A DNA stretch of 64,000 bases from Fimbriimonadales bacterium (lineage in GTDB: Bacteria; Armatimonadota; Fimbriimonadia; Fimbriimonadales; ATM1): contig JAHCHL010000004.1 in assembly GCA_026129745.1 (NCBI GenBank), positions 117,845-181,844 of the forward strand, given 5' to 3'. Both the position numbers and the translations under genes were made by a program. The notes below the pieces were generated by a model that had not been told where the DNA came from, did no database searches, and saw only the letters and a list, made by a program, of their open reading frames with translations. Below, piece by piece: positions 21,525-30,353 of this stretch. How positions within the stretch are numbered: the first letter of the stretch is position 1; each line of letters starts with the position of its first letter.

Positions 21525-22417
21525 CTTGTCTTTGCCTTGTCCATCAGTTCCGGAATTGCCTTGAACAGATCCATCACGAGTCCGTAATCGGCAATCTCGA
21601 ATATCGGCGCATCTGGATCGGTGTTGATTGCAACAATTACTTTGCTGTCTTTCATTCCGGCGATGTGTTGAGTGCTGCCGCTAATACCCGCTGCGATGTA
21701 AAGTTCGGGGGCAACGATCTTTCCCGTTTGGCCGACTTGCAATTCATTTGCTGCGATACCGCTGTCGACTGCTGCACGAGTTGCTCCGGCCGCACCACCG
21801 AGCCGATCAGCGAGGCCGCCGATGAGTCGTTCGAATGTCTCTGCGTCCTTCAGAGGGCGTCCGCCAGACACAACAACCTTCGCTTGAGTCAAGTCCGGAC
21901 GCCCCCCCTCTTTGGCGCTGACTCCAATCCGCTTCGTTCTCAATTCAGTCTGAATGGCCAGTGACTTTTTGGCTGATGATCCAGACCTTTCGGGAGTGGA
22001 GAAAGCCGTACCTCGAACAGATGTTACGAATCGTGGACTGGTGACTCTAACCGTTGCGAGTACGTTCCCTGCATACATCGGCCTAACGAACGTATCTTCG
22101 GAAACGATCTCAAGAACGTCCCCGACCATCGGTCGATTCAATGCTCCTGCCATACGCGCCCCAAAGTCTTTTCCAAACATACTCGCTGAAGTTGCGATGA
22201 CATCATAACCTTCGCACAGCTGACGGAGCGATTCGACCAATGCATCTGCAGGCGGCACCTCGAAACTTTCTGCACTTATTGCTGTCGACGCGCCTAAGTC
22301 TGTCGGCGCCTCTTCACTCAAGCAAAGCAAGTCGAAAGGCTTCCCGTACTTTTGTGCGAACGCTGCGAGCGAAGTCGATTCTGCCACGTCGAGCGCGATT
22401 GCCAAGACAGTCGCCAT
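21521..22417 (-). CDS. etfA: Electron transfer flavoprotein alpha subunit
   Basis: FAD-binding subunit of ETF, accepting electrons from acyl-CoA dehydrogenases. 298 residues. The C-terminal FAD domain is clear: VVSGGRPLKDAETFERLIGG, LGGAAGATRAAVDSG, ELQVGQTGKIVAPELYIAAG, ISGSTQHIAGMKDSKVIVA and INTDPDAPIFEIADYGLVMD. The N-terminal domain resembles the usual nucleotide-binding fold but is a little short. The ATG shares its A with the etfB stop (TGATG). Co-transcribed with etfB and the FadN-like gene. Confidence 0.95.
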   Translation of the reverse strand: MATVLAIALDVAESTSLAAFAQKYGKPFDLLCLSEEAPTDLGASTAISAESFEVPPADALVESLRQLCEGYDVIATSASMFGKDFGARMAGALNRPMVGDVLEIVSEDTFVRPMYAGNVLATVRVTSPRFVTSVRGTAFSTPERSGSSAKKSLAIQTELRTKRIGVSAKEGGRPDLTQAKVVVSGGRPLKDAETFERLIGGLADRLGGAAGATRAAVDSGIAANELQVGQTGKIVAPELYIAAGISGSTQHIAGMKDSKVIVAINTDPDAPIFEIADYGLVMDLFKAIPELMDKAKTS

Positions 22418-23166
22418 CAGATAGCCGCCCCCTTTTCATTTCTAAGCGCTTCAAGCAATTCATCGACTGACGCAACCTTGCGCCCAGAGCTGCGCCCAGC
22501 CGGCTGCGACATCGATAGCACCTCGACGTTGCACTCTGCGGTCGCGCCAAGATCGCTAAGCTCGATCTTATCCAGCGGCTTTGTTCGGGCCTTTATGATT
22601 CCTGGCAATGCGACATAGCGCGGTTCGTTGAGCCGCAGATCCGTGGTGATGATGCAAGGAATTGGCATTTGCAGAGTTTCTTGGCCCGTATCCGTCTCGC
22701 GTGTTACCGTCGCTGTGGAATCAGTCAACTCGACTTTGCTCGCAAAAGTGGCTTGTGGCCAGTCGAGCAATGCAGCCAGCATTTGGCCTGCTTGATTGGC
22801 ATCATCGTCAATCGCCTGTTTGCCCATGATCACGAGATCCGCTGATTCGCGCTGCACGACAGACTTCAAGACTTTCGCTATTCCGAGCGAGTCGAACTTC
22901 TCGACCGTTTCGACGTGAATTGCTTTGTCTGCACCGATAGCCAGTGCTTTGCGCAGTTGTTCCTCACACTCTGCTGCTCCGATGCTGACTACCACGACTT
23001 CGGAACCAGATCGTTCTTTGATTCGAACTGCTTCTTCGATAGCAATTTCGTCGAATGGGTTGATTTCAAACTTCAATCCTGTCGTGTCGATGGCAGAAGA
23101 ATCCGCATTCAATCGGATTCTTGCATACGGATCAGGAACTCTCTTGATCGGAACGAGTATCTTCAT
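22417..23166 (-). CDS. etfB: Electron transfer flavoprotein beta subunit
   Basis: AMP-binding subunit of ETF, 249 residues. Family motifs: ILVPIKRVPDPYARIRLN, INPFDEIAIEEAVRIKE, the AMP-site IMGKQAIDDDANQAGQMLA followed by LLDWPQATFAS, and LNEPRYVALPGIIKA near the C-terminus. It lies 3 bases after the FadN-like gene and directly before etfA, so one transcript probably carries the hydratase/dehydrogenase and its electron carrier. No ETF:quinone oxidoreductase gene is seen in the window. Confidence 0.96.
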   Translation of the reverse strand: MKILVPIKRVPDPYARIRLNADSSAIDTTGLKFEINPFDEIAIEEAVRIKERSGSEVVVVSIGAAECEEQLRKALAIGADKAIHVETVEKFDSLGIAKVLKSVVQRESADLVIMGKQAIDDDANQAGQMLAALLDWPQATFASKVELTDSTATVTRETDTGQETLQMPIPCIITTDLRLNEPRYVALPGIIKARTKPLDKIELSDLGATAECNVEVLSMSQPAGRSSGRKVASVDELLEALRNEKGAAI

Positions 23167-23169
23167 AAA

Positions 23170-25365
23170 TCAGTTGTTCAGGGGCTTGCCGGTTTCCAGC
23201 ATATGTTTCATGCGAACAATCGTCATCTGTTTGGAGATCAGCTTTAGAAATGATTCGCGCTCCATGTCGAGTGCGGCCTGATAGGAATCGGGTTTTGTGA
23301 AAATGTGTTTTATTTCCTCAGCGATCGTCGCCCCATATTCTCCGATTGTGCCTTCTTTTCGCAATCGCTCGATTTCGTTGTCGATCATGCCTCTGGCTTG
23401 GGGCGGAGTCGGCAGCCACACTGGTGGAGGAAGAGTTTCAGGGGTTGTATGAACCGCCTTATAGACGAGTTGATCCGGATTGACCGCGCATTCGTCGATT
23501 TCTCGCAAGAAGTGCGCTTTCTTGGCGACGCAAGCCGAGACTTTTGTTCCAGCCGCAAGCAACGAAAAGGCTTGCACGAGCATCTTTGGATCACCTTGAG
23601 TTCTGTGTCTCATCAATGTTGTGCCGCCGCCGGCAGGCACCAAGCCAACGATAGATTCCGGAAGACCGAGAAGTGCTTCTGGATGCGCGATAACTTTTTG
23701 GCAATGCACCGCAAGTTCTAACCCGCCACCAAGAGCGAATCCATGAATCGCAGCGACGCTCGAACTTTTTCGAAGGAGCTGGCCACAATCTTGCAAGTCG
23801 ACTAACCATGAATTGATAAGATCGAACTTGCCTTCTTCAGCTGCTGCAAGAAAGGCATTGAGGTCATAGCCGACTGAAAACGCACGACCGTCGTTGGCAA
23901 GTGTAATGCGCTTATCAGGGTTTTGCTTGAGTACAGTCACCAATGCAGCGATCAACTTCGGATTCAGCGCATTCATCTTTGTTCGAAATTCGAACACGAG
24001 CCCGCCCATTCCATCATCTCTAACAACCCATTCGTCATGGGTGTCGATTGACTTAAAGGTTGCGATACTTGCAAAGGCGGGATTCTCGACGGGCAAAATG
24101 TGGCGTTGTTCCTCGAATGAAAGCACTCCACTATCGGCATAAAAAGGGGTCTTTTGTTTGAGTGGCGCACTCTTCCAATAAGATTCGAGAAAGTCATAAC
24201 CGATTTTGTCAATCAATTCGAATGGGCCATGCTCCCAGCCAAATCCCCATTTCATAACGCAGTCAAAGTCCTGAACGTTGTAGGAGACTTCTGGACCGAT
24301 GTTCGCTGCATATTCAAGAATCGGCGGCAAATGGGCGCGAAGGTACTCCCCAACTTCGTCTCTTTTCGTCAACGCGATTCTCAAACGCTCGCCTATCGGC
24401 TTTCTAATAGTCTCATCGATCGTCGCCAGTGACATTTGTTCGGGCTGCCTGTAACCGCCATCAGCGAAGTCGTAGACCAAGAAGTCTTTTCCACTCCGTT
24501 CGTAATAACCGCGTCCGGACTTGGACCCTATTCGTCCGGCTTCGATCAAGCTCCGCATGGAATTCGGCAATTCCAGAACGTCTGTTTGGGGGTCGTTTGG
24601 ACACCGTTCCTGGATGTTTCGAGCGATGTCTTGCATGATGTCGAGCCCGATCAGATCGGCAAGACGAAACGTCGCAGTCCTCGGCCGACCAAGAAACGGC
24701 CCCGTAATTGCGTCTGCCAATTCGATCGAGAAGTGCAGCTTCTCGCATGTGTGAATGGCTTGGAAGAGACACCACATTCCGTATCGATTCGCAATAAATC
24801 CCGGTGTGTCCTTGGCCACAACGACTCGGCGCCCAACTCGATCTTCTAAAAATTCAATGTAAGCACGAACCGCATCCGGATTTGTCTCTTTCGTTGGAAT
24901 CAGTTCGATCAACTTAAGGTATCGCGGTGGATTGAAAAAGTGAGTGCCGATAAATCGCTGACGAAAAGAGTCAGACATTCCCTCTGCAAGCAGCCGAATT
25001 TCCAGACCGCTCGTGTTAGTCGAGATCATCGCGTCCTTGCTCAGCACTGGCTCGATCTTCGCGTACAGCTCACGTTTGAGATCCATCTTTTCAACAATGG
25101 CTTCGCACACCCAATGGACATCCGCGATCTGCTCAAGATCTGTATCGATCGAACACAACTTGACGCGAGCAATCGCGTCGTTGTCATAAAAATGTGGCGG
25201 TTTTGCTGCAAGGGCGCGGTCAAAAGCTGCTCGTACCGATTCTTTCGAAACATCGAAGAGCCGGACATCGAAGCCGAGATTCGCAAGGTGAGCGGCGATC
25301 CCGCTTCCCATCGTCCCCGCGCCCAGGACAGCAACCCTCTCGGCGCTCAGCCATGAATCGAACAT
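23170..25365 (-). CDS. fadN: FadN-type fusion: 3-hydroxyacyl-CoA dehydrogenase plus enoyl-CoA hydratase
   Basis: Bifunctional beta-oxidation enzyme, 731 residues, with the dehydrogenase first and the hydratase last, as in Bacillus FadN and unlike E. coli FadB. The NAD site AVLGAGTMGSGIAAHLANLG is at about residues 12-31; the catalytic region FIGTHFFNPPRYLKLIEL follows, then the 3HCDH C-terminal repeats. The crotonase domain spans about 470-690, with oxyanion-hole segment GFALGGGLELAVHCQ and PESIVGLVPAGGG. The Glu residues of the crotonase site appear present. ATG at 25365. No thiolase gene is adjacent. ruvC ends 43 bases upstream. Confidence 0.9.
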   Translation of the reverse strand: MFDSWLSAERVAVLGAGTMGSGIAAHLANLGFDVRLFDVSKESVRAAFDRALAAKPPHFYDNDAIARVKLCSIDTDLEQIADVHWVCEAIVEKMDLKRELYAKIEPVLSKDAMISTNTSGLEIRLLAEGMSDSFRQRFIGTHFFNPPRYLKLIELIPTKETNPDAVRAYIEFLEDRVGRRVVVAKDTPGFIANRYGMWCLFQAIHTCEKLHFSIELADAITGPFLGRPRTATFRLADLIGLDIMQDIARNIQERCPNDPQTDVLELPNSMRSLIEAGRIGSKSGRGYYERSGKDFLVYDFADGGYRQPEQMSLATIDETIRKPIGERLRIALTKRDEVGEYLRAHLPPILEYAANIGPEVSYNVQDFDCVMKWGFGWEHGPFELIDKIGYDFLESYWKSAPLKQKTPFYADSGVLSFEEQRHILPVENPAFASIATFKSIDTHDEWVVRDDGMGGLVFEFRTKMNALNPKLIAALVTVLKQNPDKRITLANDGRAFSVGYDLNAFLAAAEEGKFDLINSWLVDLQDCGQLLRKSSSVAAIHGFALGGGLELAVHCQKVIAHPEALLGLPESIVGLVPAGGGTTLMRHRTQGDPKMLVQAFSLLAAGTKVSACVAKKAHFLREIDECAVNPDQLVYKAVHTTPETLPPPVWLPTPPQARGMIDNEIERLRKEGTIGEYGATIAEEIKHIFTKPDSYQAALDMERESFLKLISKQMTIVRMKHMLETGKPLNN

Positions 25366-25408
25366 TTAGGAGAAGGGCCCTCCAGGCCGACGCTGAGAAT
25401 ACCCCGGA

Positions 25409-25894
25409 CTAACCTAAAGACCCAATTCGCTCGCGCTGTGCATGACAGATTGCGATGGCCAGTGCGTCGGACGCGTCATCGCCCAGGACAGACCCCTGAA
25501 GGCTTAGCAGCCTGGCTACCATAAACTGCACTTGCTTCTTGTCCGCTGATCCGTTTCCGGTAACGGCTTGCTTGACTTCTGCTGGTGTGTAATCGATCCA
25601 CGGCAAATCGCAGTGCGCGCACGCGAGCATGACAACGCCGAGCGCCTTCGACACGTCCAATCCCGTTGTCTTGTTTGACGAAAAAATCTGTCTTTCGCTC
25701 GCAATACAATTGGGTGCAAATCGGTCGACAAGCTCTTTGACCTTGTCGTAGATCTGTGCAAGCCTGACCTCCATTCTGTCGTTCGCGTCAGTCGTTAGTG
25801 TCCCGAATTCGATGCTTACGAGATCCATTCCAACCCTATCGATCAGGCCGAAGCCTAACCGGCCATATCCGGGATCGATTCCAAGAATTCTCAT
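25409..25894 (-). CDS. ruvC: Crossover junction endodeoxyribonuclease RuvC
   Basis: Holliday junction resolvase, 161 residues. The four acidic catalytic residues are visible: Asp7 in GIDPGYGRLG, Glu67 in CIASERQIF, and Asp140 and Asp143 in LGDDASDALAIA. YTPAEVKQAVTGNGSADKKQ is also family-typical. It overlaps mutL by 4 bases and is transcribed after it. ruvAB lie about 5 kb away on the other strand, so the three genes are not in one operon here. Confidence 0.96.
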   Translation of the reverse strand: MRILGIDPGYGRLGFGLIDRVGMDLVSIEFGTLTTDANDRMEVRLAQIYDKVKELVDRFAPNCIASERQIFSSNKTTGLDVSKALGVVMLACAHCDLPWIDYTPAEVKQAVTGNGSADKKQVQFMVARLLSLQGSVLGDDASDALAIAICHAQRERIGSLG

Positions 25895-27636
25895 GTTCTT
25901 TTGAATCGCCTCATGAGTTCATCGTAGCTGAGCGTGATGGTGATCGGTCTACCGTGCGGGCAAAGGTAAGGGTTCTCAGTCTCTGCAAGATCGGCGACGA
26001 GCTTTTCCATTTCTGCAATGCTCAACGGGTCGTTGGCTTTTACCGCCATTCGGCAAGCGGCGGTAATCCAAATCTTCTCCCTTGCATCGGAAGGTCTCAA
26101 ACGGCCGCCCGACGCTGCCAACTCTTCCGCTATATCCCTCAGTGTTTTCATAAAGTCCTTGCTTGTGAGTGCGCTTGGAATCGAACGCACTAAGAAGTCG
26201 TTTGCACCGAAGGATTCAATTCGGAAGCCGATGGCAGCAAGATCGTCGAGGTACTCGCCAACTTGCAATGCCAGACTTCTGTCGAATTCAATGGGCACTG
26301 GGGTAAGCAGTGGCTGCTCTTCAAGAGGCGCTCCCGACTTCAATCCGCAGAGATATTCGTACAGAACCCTTTCATGGGCAACGTGCTGGTCGATGATGGC
26401 AATGCCTCGGCGCGTTGTCGCAACGATGAAAGTGTCGAGAGCCTGACCCAGAATGCGAAAGTCTTCGAGCAGGTCGAGAAAAGGAAATCGCGAGCGTTCT
26501 TCAGGTTCGAGCGGCTGGCGGAACAAGTGGCCAACGCTTTCTGATTCGGCAAGAGCGATTGCCGCCGTTTCGAGCGAAACAAGACCGAAATGTTCCGCTC
26601 CAGTATGTTGAGCAGACGGGAAAGTTGGTATCACGCTGGGCATTAGCCCGTGTTCCATCAGGCCGCTCTTGATGGCCATCCGAATCGCATCGAAAACGGC
26701 ACCTTCTTTGTGGAACTTCACTTCCGACTTTGTAGGACTGACATTGATGTCGATCTCGGACGGATCGATCGAAAGCGACAGGACGGCGACCGGATACCGT
26801 CGCTCTGGAGTAAGCATTCGATAAGCTGCGTCGATCGATGCGAACATCGTCTTTGAACGAACAGGCCTTCCATTGACGAACAGGACTTGATGCGACCGCG
26901 TTGGCTTGTTCACATGAGGCGGGCTAACGAACCCCTGAACACGAATACCAGAAACGATCGTGTCGATCTCCGCTAACGACCGTGCCAACTCCGCCCCCCA
27001 TACATGCGAAAGCACTTCGAGTAAATCTCCCGAACCGGTCGTTTGAACAGCGACGTGTTCACTAAGCCTCAACGAAAAGGCGATGTGCGTATAAGCCATC
27101 GCGTATTTGCCGACAAGCTCGACAATCGCCGAGGTCTCGGTAGCGTCAGTTCTGAGAAACTTCAGCCTCGCCGGTGTGTTCTCGAAGAGGCGTTCGACAG
27201 TGACATCCGTGCCGCGAGCCCCGGCAACCGTCTCCTGAGCGACCTTCTGCCCATATTCGACTTCAATCCTCGTTCTCGCACCATCTTCTTCAGCTGAAGT
27301 GATTGTCGTTTTCGAAACGCTGGCGATGCTGGGAATGGCTTCACCGCGAAAACCAAGCGAAGTGACTTTCAGCAGATCTCCCGCAGCACGGATCTTGCTC
27401 GTTGCGTGCCTTTGTAAGGCGAGCTCGACATCCTCCGGGGACATCCCGCTGCCATTGTCCGAAACTTGGATTTTTTCTTTGCCTGCGCCTTCAATGGTGA
27501 CCTCGATTCTGCTTGCCCCCGCGTCGATAGCGTTCTCAATCAACTCCTTGACGACGCTGGATGGCCTCTCAACAACTTCGCCAGCGGCGATCTGATTGAT
27601 CGTATGGCTGTCAAGGAGAGCGACCTTGGAAGGCAC
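25891..27636 (-). CDS. mutL: DNA mismatch repair protein MutL
   Basis: Mismatch repair ATPase, 581 residues. GHKL ATPase motifs: ELIENAIDAGAS (Glu34), VSDNGSGM, LQRHATSKI and TSLGFRGEAIPSIASV. The C-terminal dimerisation domain carries endonuclease-type motifs: IDQHVAHERVLYE (normally DQHA; here Val replaces Ala), ACRMAVKAND and CPHGRPITI. This suggests a nicking MutL, as in bacteria without MutH, although the substitution has not been tested. GTG start at 27636 lies 6 bases behind TAACAT. No mutS in the window. Confidence 0.95.
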   Translation of the reverse strand: MPSKVALLDSHTINQIAAGEVVERPSSVVKELIENAIDAGASRIEVTIEGAGKEKIQVSDNGSGMSPEDVELALQRHATSKIRAAGDLLKVTSLGFRGEAIPSIASVSKTTITSAEEDGARTRIEVEYGQKVAQETVAGARGTDVTVERLFENTPARLKFLRTDATETSAIVELVGKYAMAYTHIAFSLRLSEHVAVQTTGSGDLLEVLSHVWGAELARSLAEIDTIVSGIRVQGFVSPPHVNKPTRSHQVLFVNGRPVRSKTMFASIDAAYRMLTPERRYPVAVLSLSIDPSEIDINVSPTKSEVKFHKEGAVFDAIRMAIKSGLMEHGLMPSVIPTFPSAQHTGAEHFGLVSLETAAIALAESESVGHLFRQPLEPEERSRFPFLDLLEDFRILGQALDTFIVATTRRGIAIIDQHVAHERVLYEYLCGLKSGAPLEEQPLLTPVPIEFDRSLALQVGEYLDDLAAIGFRIESFGANDFLVRSIPSALTSKDFMKTLRDIAEELAASGGRLRPSDAREKIWITAACRMAVKANDPLSIAEMEKLVADLAETENPYLCPHGRPITITLSYDELMRRFKRT

Positions 27637-27642
27637 ACCGAG

Positions 27643-27648
27643 ATGTTA
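27643..27648 (-). promoter_or_regulatory. Leaderless-type -10 box (TAACAT) of mutL
   Basis: TAACAT on the minus strand, exactly 6 bases before the mutL GTG, with no Shine-Dalgarno sequence between and no TTGACA-like hexamer upstream. The same spacing and hexamer recur before polA. Confidence 0.45.
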
Positions 27649-27720
27649 CCGTTCTTGCGGAAGCCAAGGACGTTAAGGTATCTTGCGCGTTCCTGCCCAT
27701 TCAGGGCACGAGGAAACCCC

Positions 27721-27987
27721 ATGGCAAAGATCTGTCAAGTAAGCGGCAAGAAGGGCCTGAAAGCCCGCCACATTCGACACCGGCATTCTGGCCAGTGGAA
27801 GTTTCGCGCGCCTCGCAAGAACCGAATCCAATACCCGAACCTCCAGACGGTAACGATTCAGACCCCGAATGGGAAGGTGCGGATGACCGTGTCGACCCGC
27901 GTCATGAAAAGCCCCGAATTCCAAATGGTCGTTGCGGGGCTAAAGCCGATTCCCAAGGAGTGGCTTCAAAAGCCGAGCTACGACTAA
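27721..27987 (+). CDS. rpmB: 50S ribosomal protein L28
   Basis: Ribosomal protein bL28, 88 residues, basic. The N-terminus MAKICQVSGKKGLKARHIRH, the central RIQYPNLQTVTI and the C-terminal VRMTVSTRVMKSPEFQ fit the family. One CxxC pair typical of zinc-binding L28 forms is absent; only Cys5 is present. ATG at 27721 with GAGGA close upstream; a longer frame to 27466 is antisense to mutL. A clear intrinsic terminator follows 23 bases after the stop. Confidence 0.9.
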   Translation: MAKICQVSGKKGLKARHIRHRHSGQWKFRAPRKNRIQYPNLQTVTIQTPNGKVRMTVSTRVMKSPEFQMVVAGLKPIPKEWLQKPSYD

Positions 27988-28010
27988 GCCCCCCAGGTGT
28001 CTCTTTCGAT

Positions 28011-28041
28011 AAGCGGCCAATTGGCCGCTTTCTTACTTTTT
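28011..28041 (+). terminator. Intrinsic terminator of rpmB
   Basis: A perfect 20-base palindrome (AAGCGGCCAATTGGCCGCTT, 28011-28030) is followed by TCTTACTTTTT. On the minus strand the palindrome is followed by ATCGAAAG, without a T-run, so it should act mainly on rpmB. It is the only convincing intrinsic terminator I see in the window. Confidence 0.8.
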
Positions 28042-29112
28042 GATGAGGCGCGCCAGAGTTGCCTCCAAGATCGCAGGTGTTTGGGCTGAAACACTAAACA
28101 CGAGCGCCTCCCGATAAACGCGCTGAGCGTCGCTCGACATCGAATTGCCCTTACCGGAAGACGCCACGACCCCTGCATGAGAGCAGCGTCCGGCTAGCTC
28201 GATGGCCCAAGCTCGTGCGCGCAGGCTCCGCTCCAAATTCCCTTTGTCGCCCATTGCGGCATAGGCTTCGGTGCGGCAATCATCCAGTTCCGCCTGCAAG
28301 GCACTTGCGGCATCGAGGATTCCAGCGAGTGGTTTACTCTTGTGGGCCGCGAGGACGATGTCGATCCCAGCCTGTGCGCAGCCGAGCGCAAACGGGCTTT
28401 GGAGGGCAAGGTTCAGGCTGTCATTCTCGTGGATCCAATCCGGCGGCCGAATGTGAATAATCGCTTCGTCTGGCACGAAGTAACTGTCGAGCGTCGCCGA
28501 AATCGTCTGTGCGACCTCAAGCGCAGCGAGTCTCATCACCTGACTGGGCTTAAAACTTCGAGACGGCTTTAGCTCGCCGATGCCCCAGGCGGACTCGCCC
28601 GAAGGCAGCGTCCCTGCGAACACGCACCACCCAAAGATGCCCCAGCCGGTGATCCACGGCGCCACTCCATCGAACACATAGCCGCCGTCCACTTGGGTTG
28701 CGGTCATCATCGGAGGCCCCGGCCTTCGGAGCTGGGAGAATGCGATGCCCATCCGAACATTTCCTGAAGCCATCGGAGGCAGAAATCTCCTTTGCGCTGC
28801 AACGTTCGAGCTGGAGGCGATAAAGCCGCAGGCGCTTTGGTGTTGAGTTTGAAGGAAGGCCAACGCTCCCGATGCCCGGGCAGACGCCTCTTGGAAGTGT
28901 CTAAAACTGTTGTCTTTGACTCCGTGGCCTCCGTGCTCAACCGGAACCCTTAGCCCGAGCAGCCCGAGTTCAGCCATTCGGTCAAGCGCAGCGACAAGGG
29001 CTGTCAGCTCTTGGTCGATCTGGTTTGCGTTGGGCCGCACTTCATTGACAAAGAAGTCCTCTGCTGCTCGAAGCACTTCTTCACCAGCATCATTCCGGTC
29101 AGGAACTGTCAC
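28033..29112 (-). CDS. Divergent acyl-CoA dehydrogenase family protein
   Basis: Flavoprotein-fold protein of the acyl-CoA dehydrogenase family, about 359 residues. Features: VNEVRPNANQIDQELTALVA and LGLLGLRVPVEHGGHGV in the N-terminal helical domain, the FAD/substrate loop GVAPWITGWGIFGWCV, and a C-terminal four-helix domain. Where classical enzymes have the catalytic Glu (YEGT), this protein reads FSVSAQTPAILEA, so the base is missing at that position. It may use another base, or act as a flavin monooxygenase-like or non-catalytic member. GTG at 29112 is the most plausible start; the longer frame overlaps the divergent lipoprotein gene. GC-rich compared with many neighbours. Confidence 0.75.
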   Translation of the reverse strand: MTVPDRNDAGEEVLRAAEDFFVNEVRPNANQIDQELTALVAALDRMAELGLLGLRVPVEHGGHGVKDNSFRHFQEASARASGALAFLQTQHQSACGFIASSSNVAAQRRFLPPMASGNVRMGIAFSQLRRPGPPMMTATQVDGGYVFDGVAPWITGWGIFGWCVFAGTLPSGESAWGIGELKPSRSFKPSQVMRLAALEVAQTISATLDSYFVPDEAIIHIRPPDWIHENDSLNLALQSPFALGCAQAGIDIVLAAHKSKPLAGILDAASALQAELDDCRTEAYAAMGDKGNLERSLRARAWAIELAGRCSHAGVVASSGKGNSMSSDAQRVYREALVFSVSAQTPAILEATLARLIKK

Positions 29113-29174
29113 AACGGTGAGTTTACGCCCTACGACGAAACGGCTCCGAGTGGGGTACGGTCGAAATCCTTGTC

Positions 29175-30353
29175 GTGATAAGAGTTTGGATTGCACTAAT
29201 CTGCTGCCTTGCAGCCTTTTCGGTTGGCTGTCGAGAGCCGCAGCCCAGGATCGAGCGCACAACAGGGCCGCCTACCGCCCAGCCTTCGGTCCCGAAATCG
29301 GCCAAGGAAGCGATATCTCACGCCATCGCTTCCCTTCAAGTTGCCGGGATTCCTGAACCGCCCCTTCGTCCAGGTGTGACTCGAACAGACCGCGAACGCT
29401 ACCTGTTGGCAACTGCGAAAGCGGTTGAAGCGATGCGTTTCTTTGCGAACTATAAAGGAGATCCTGAGCCCGCTGGACCTGCGTTGATGGCTCCAAATCG
29501 CACAGAAGAGGTCGCGGCCCTTGCTCCGGTATTGGCAGTCGAGCTTGCCGACTCGATCGACCGTTCAGACCCCAAACGCGCGGCAACTGCTTTGCAGGCC
29601 GCACTGAACTATGCCGATTACGTGGCCCGTGAGTCGGTTGCTGGTGGTGTGACCGCAGGAACAGTCGCCGACTTCCTGACGATGGCGGTTCGAACGACCG
29701 TCAAGCAAATCGACCTTCAAATGAACGAAGTGCTCCGCGAGACCTTGGCTCCCTTTCTTGCAAGAAACGGAGTGGGCGCGGATGCGCGGAAAGCCGAAGC
29801 TGCGCGACTGAGAGCGTGGGTGCTATCGATGAACGCAGAGGGGCCGCCGGTCCCAGTAGAAGCGATTCTGAGCATGCTGCGCGAAGCGGGAATGCGCAAA
29901 CCGGTGCCTGCGGAAGTCGCCGAGTCGCTGCAGAAGTTCTCAGAGCGGCACTCGCCGTCGCCAAATACGATCCCCGCCGAAGTTGTCATTGCCGAAGCGC
30001 GAATGGCAATTGATTTGGCCATCTCGATGCTCGATGCAATCGACGAGAAACTCCCGCTACCCAATGGTAGCATCGACGTCGAAACGCATCCTGTTGCGAG
30101 CTTGTTCTTTGCGCGCATCAATCCGTTGTCTAATCAAGCCGGAGACATCGGCAAACTTAGAGAAGAAGGGCTTAGAATGATCGAACTGGCGATTCGTCTC
30201 GCGCAGTTGCACGAACTTCCCGAGAAACTCGAGCAATTCGATGAGAACGCAAAGAGTCCATTCAACGGGCTTCTCTATCAATACCGCACAGTTGACGGTG
30301 GATTCGAGTTGGAGCGTCCCAGAGGCGAAGTTGCGAATGGAGCAGCCCGATGA
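29175..30353 (+). CDS. Putative lipoprotein of unknown function, coupled to ruvA
   Basis: A 392-residue secreted protein with no family I recognise. The N-terminal lipoprotein signal IALICCLAAFSVGCREPQP places the acylated Cys in SVGC. The rest is predicted mainly alpha-helical: repeated Ala/Leu/Glu-rich helices such as ELADSIDRSDPKRAATALQ and RMAIDLAISMLDAIDE, compatible with a helical-repeat fold. GTG start at 29175. It overlaps ruvA by 4 bases (ATGA), so it is translated with ruvAB although an envelope lipoprotein and a recombinase have no obvious connection. Divergent from the acyl-CoA dehydrogenase homologue. Confidence 0.7.
   Translation: MIRVWIALICCLAAFSVGCREPQPRIERTTGPPTAQPSVPKSAKEAISHAIASLQVAGIPEPPLRPGVTRTDRERYLLATAKAVEAMRFFANYKGDPEPAGPALMAPNRTEEVAALAPVLAVELADSIDRSDPKRAATALQAALNYADYVARESVAGGVTAGTVADFLTMAVRTTVKQIDLQMNEVLRETLAPFLARNGVGADARKAEAARLRAWVLSMNAEGPPVPVEAILSMLREAGMRKPVPAEVAESLQKFSERHSPSPNTIPAEVVIAEARMAIDLAISMLDAIDEKLPLPNGSIDVETHPVASLFFARINPLSNQAGDIGKLREEGLRMIELAIRLAQLHELPEKLEQFDENAKSPFNGLLYQYRTVDGGFELERPRGEVANGAAR

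Noticed and set aside
29113..29262. Longer start for the acyl-CoA dehydrogenase homologue
   Set aside because: The added residues are antisense to the lipoprotein gene and do not resemble the family.
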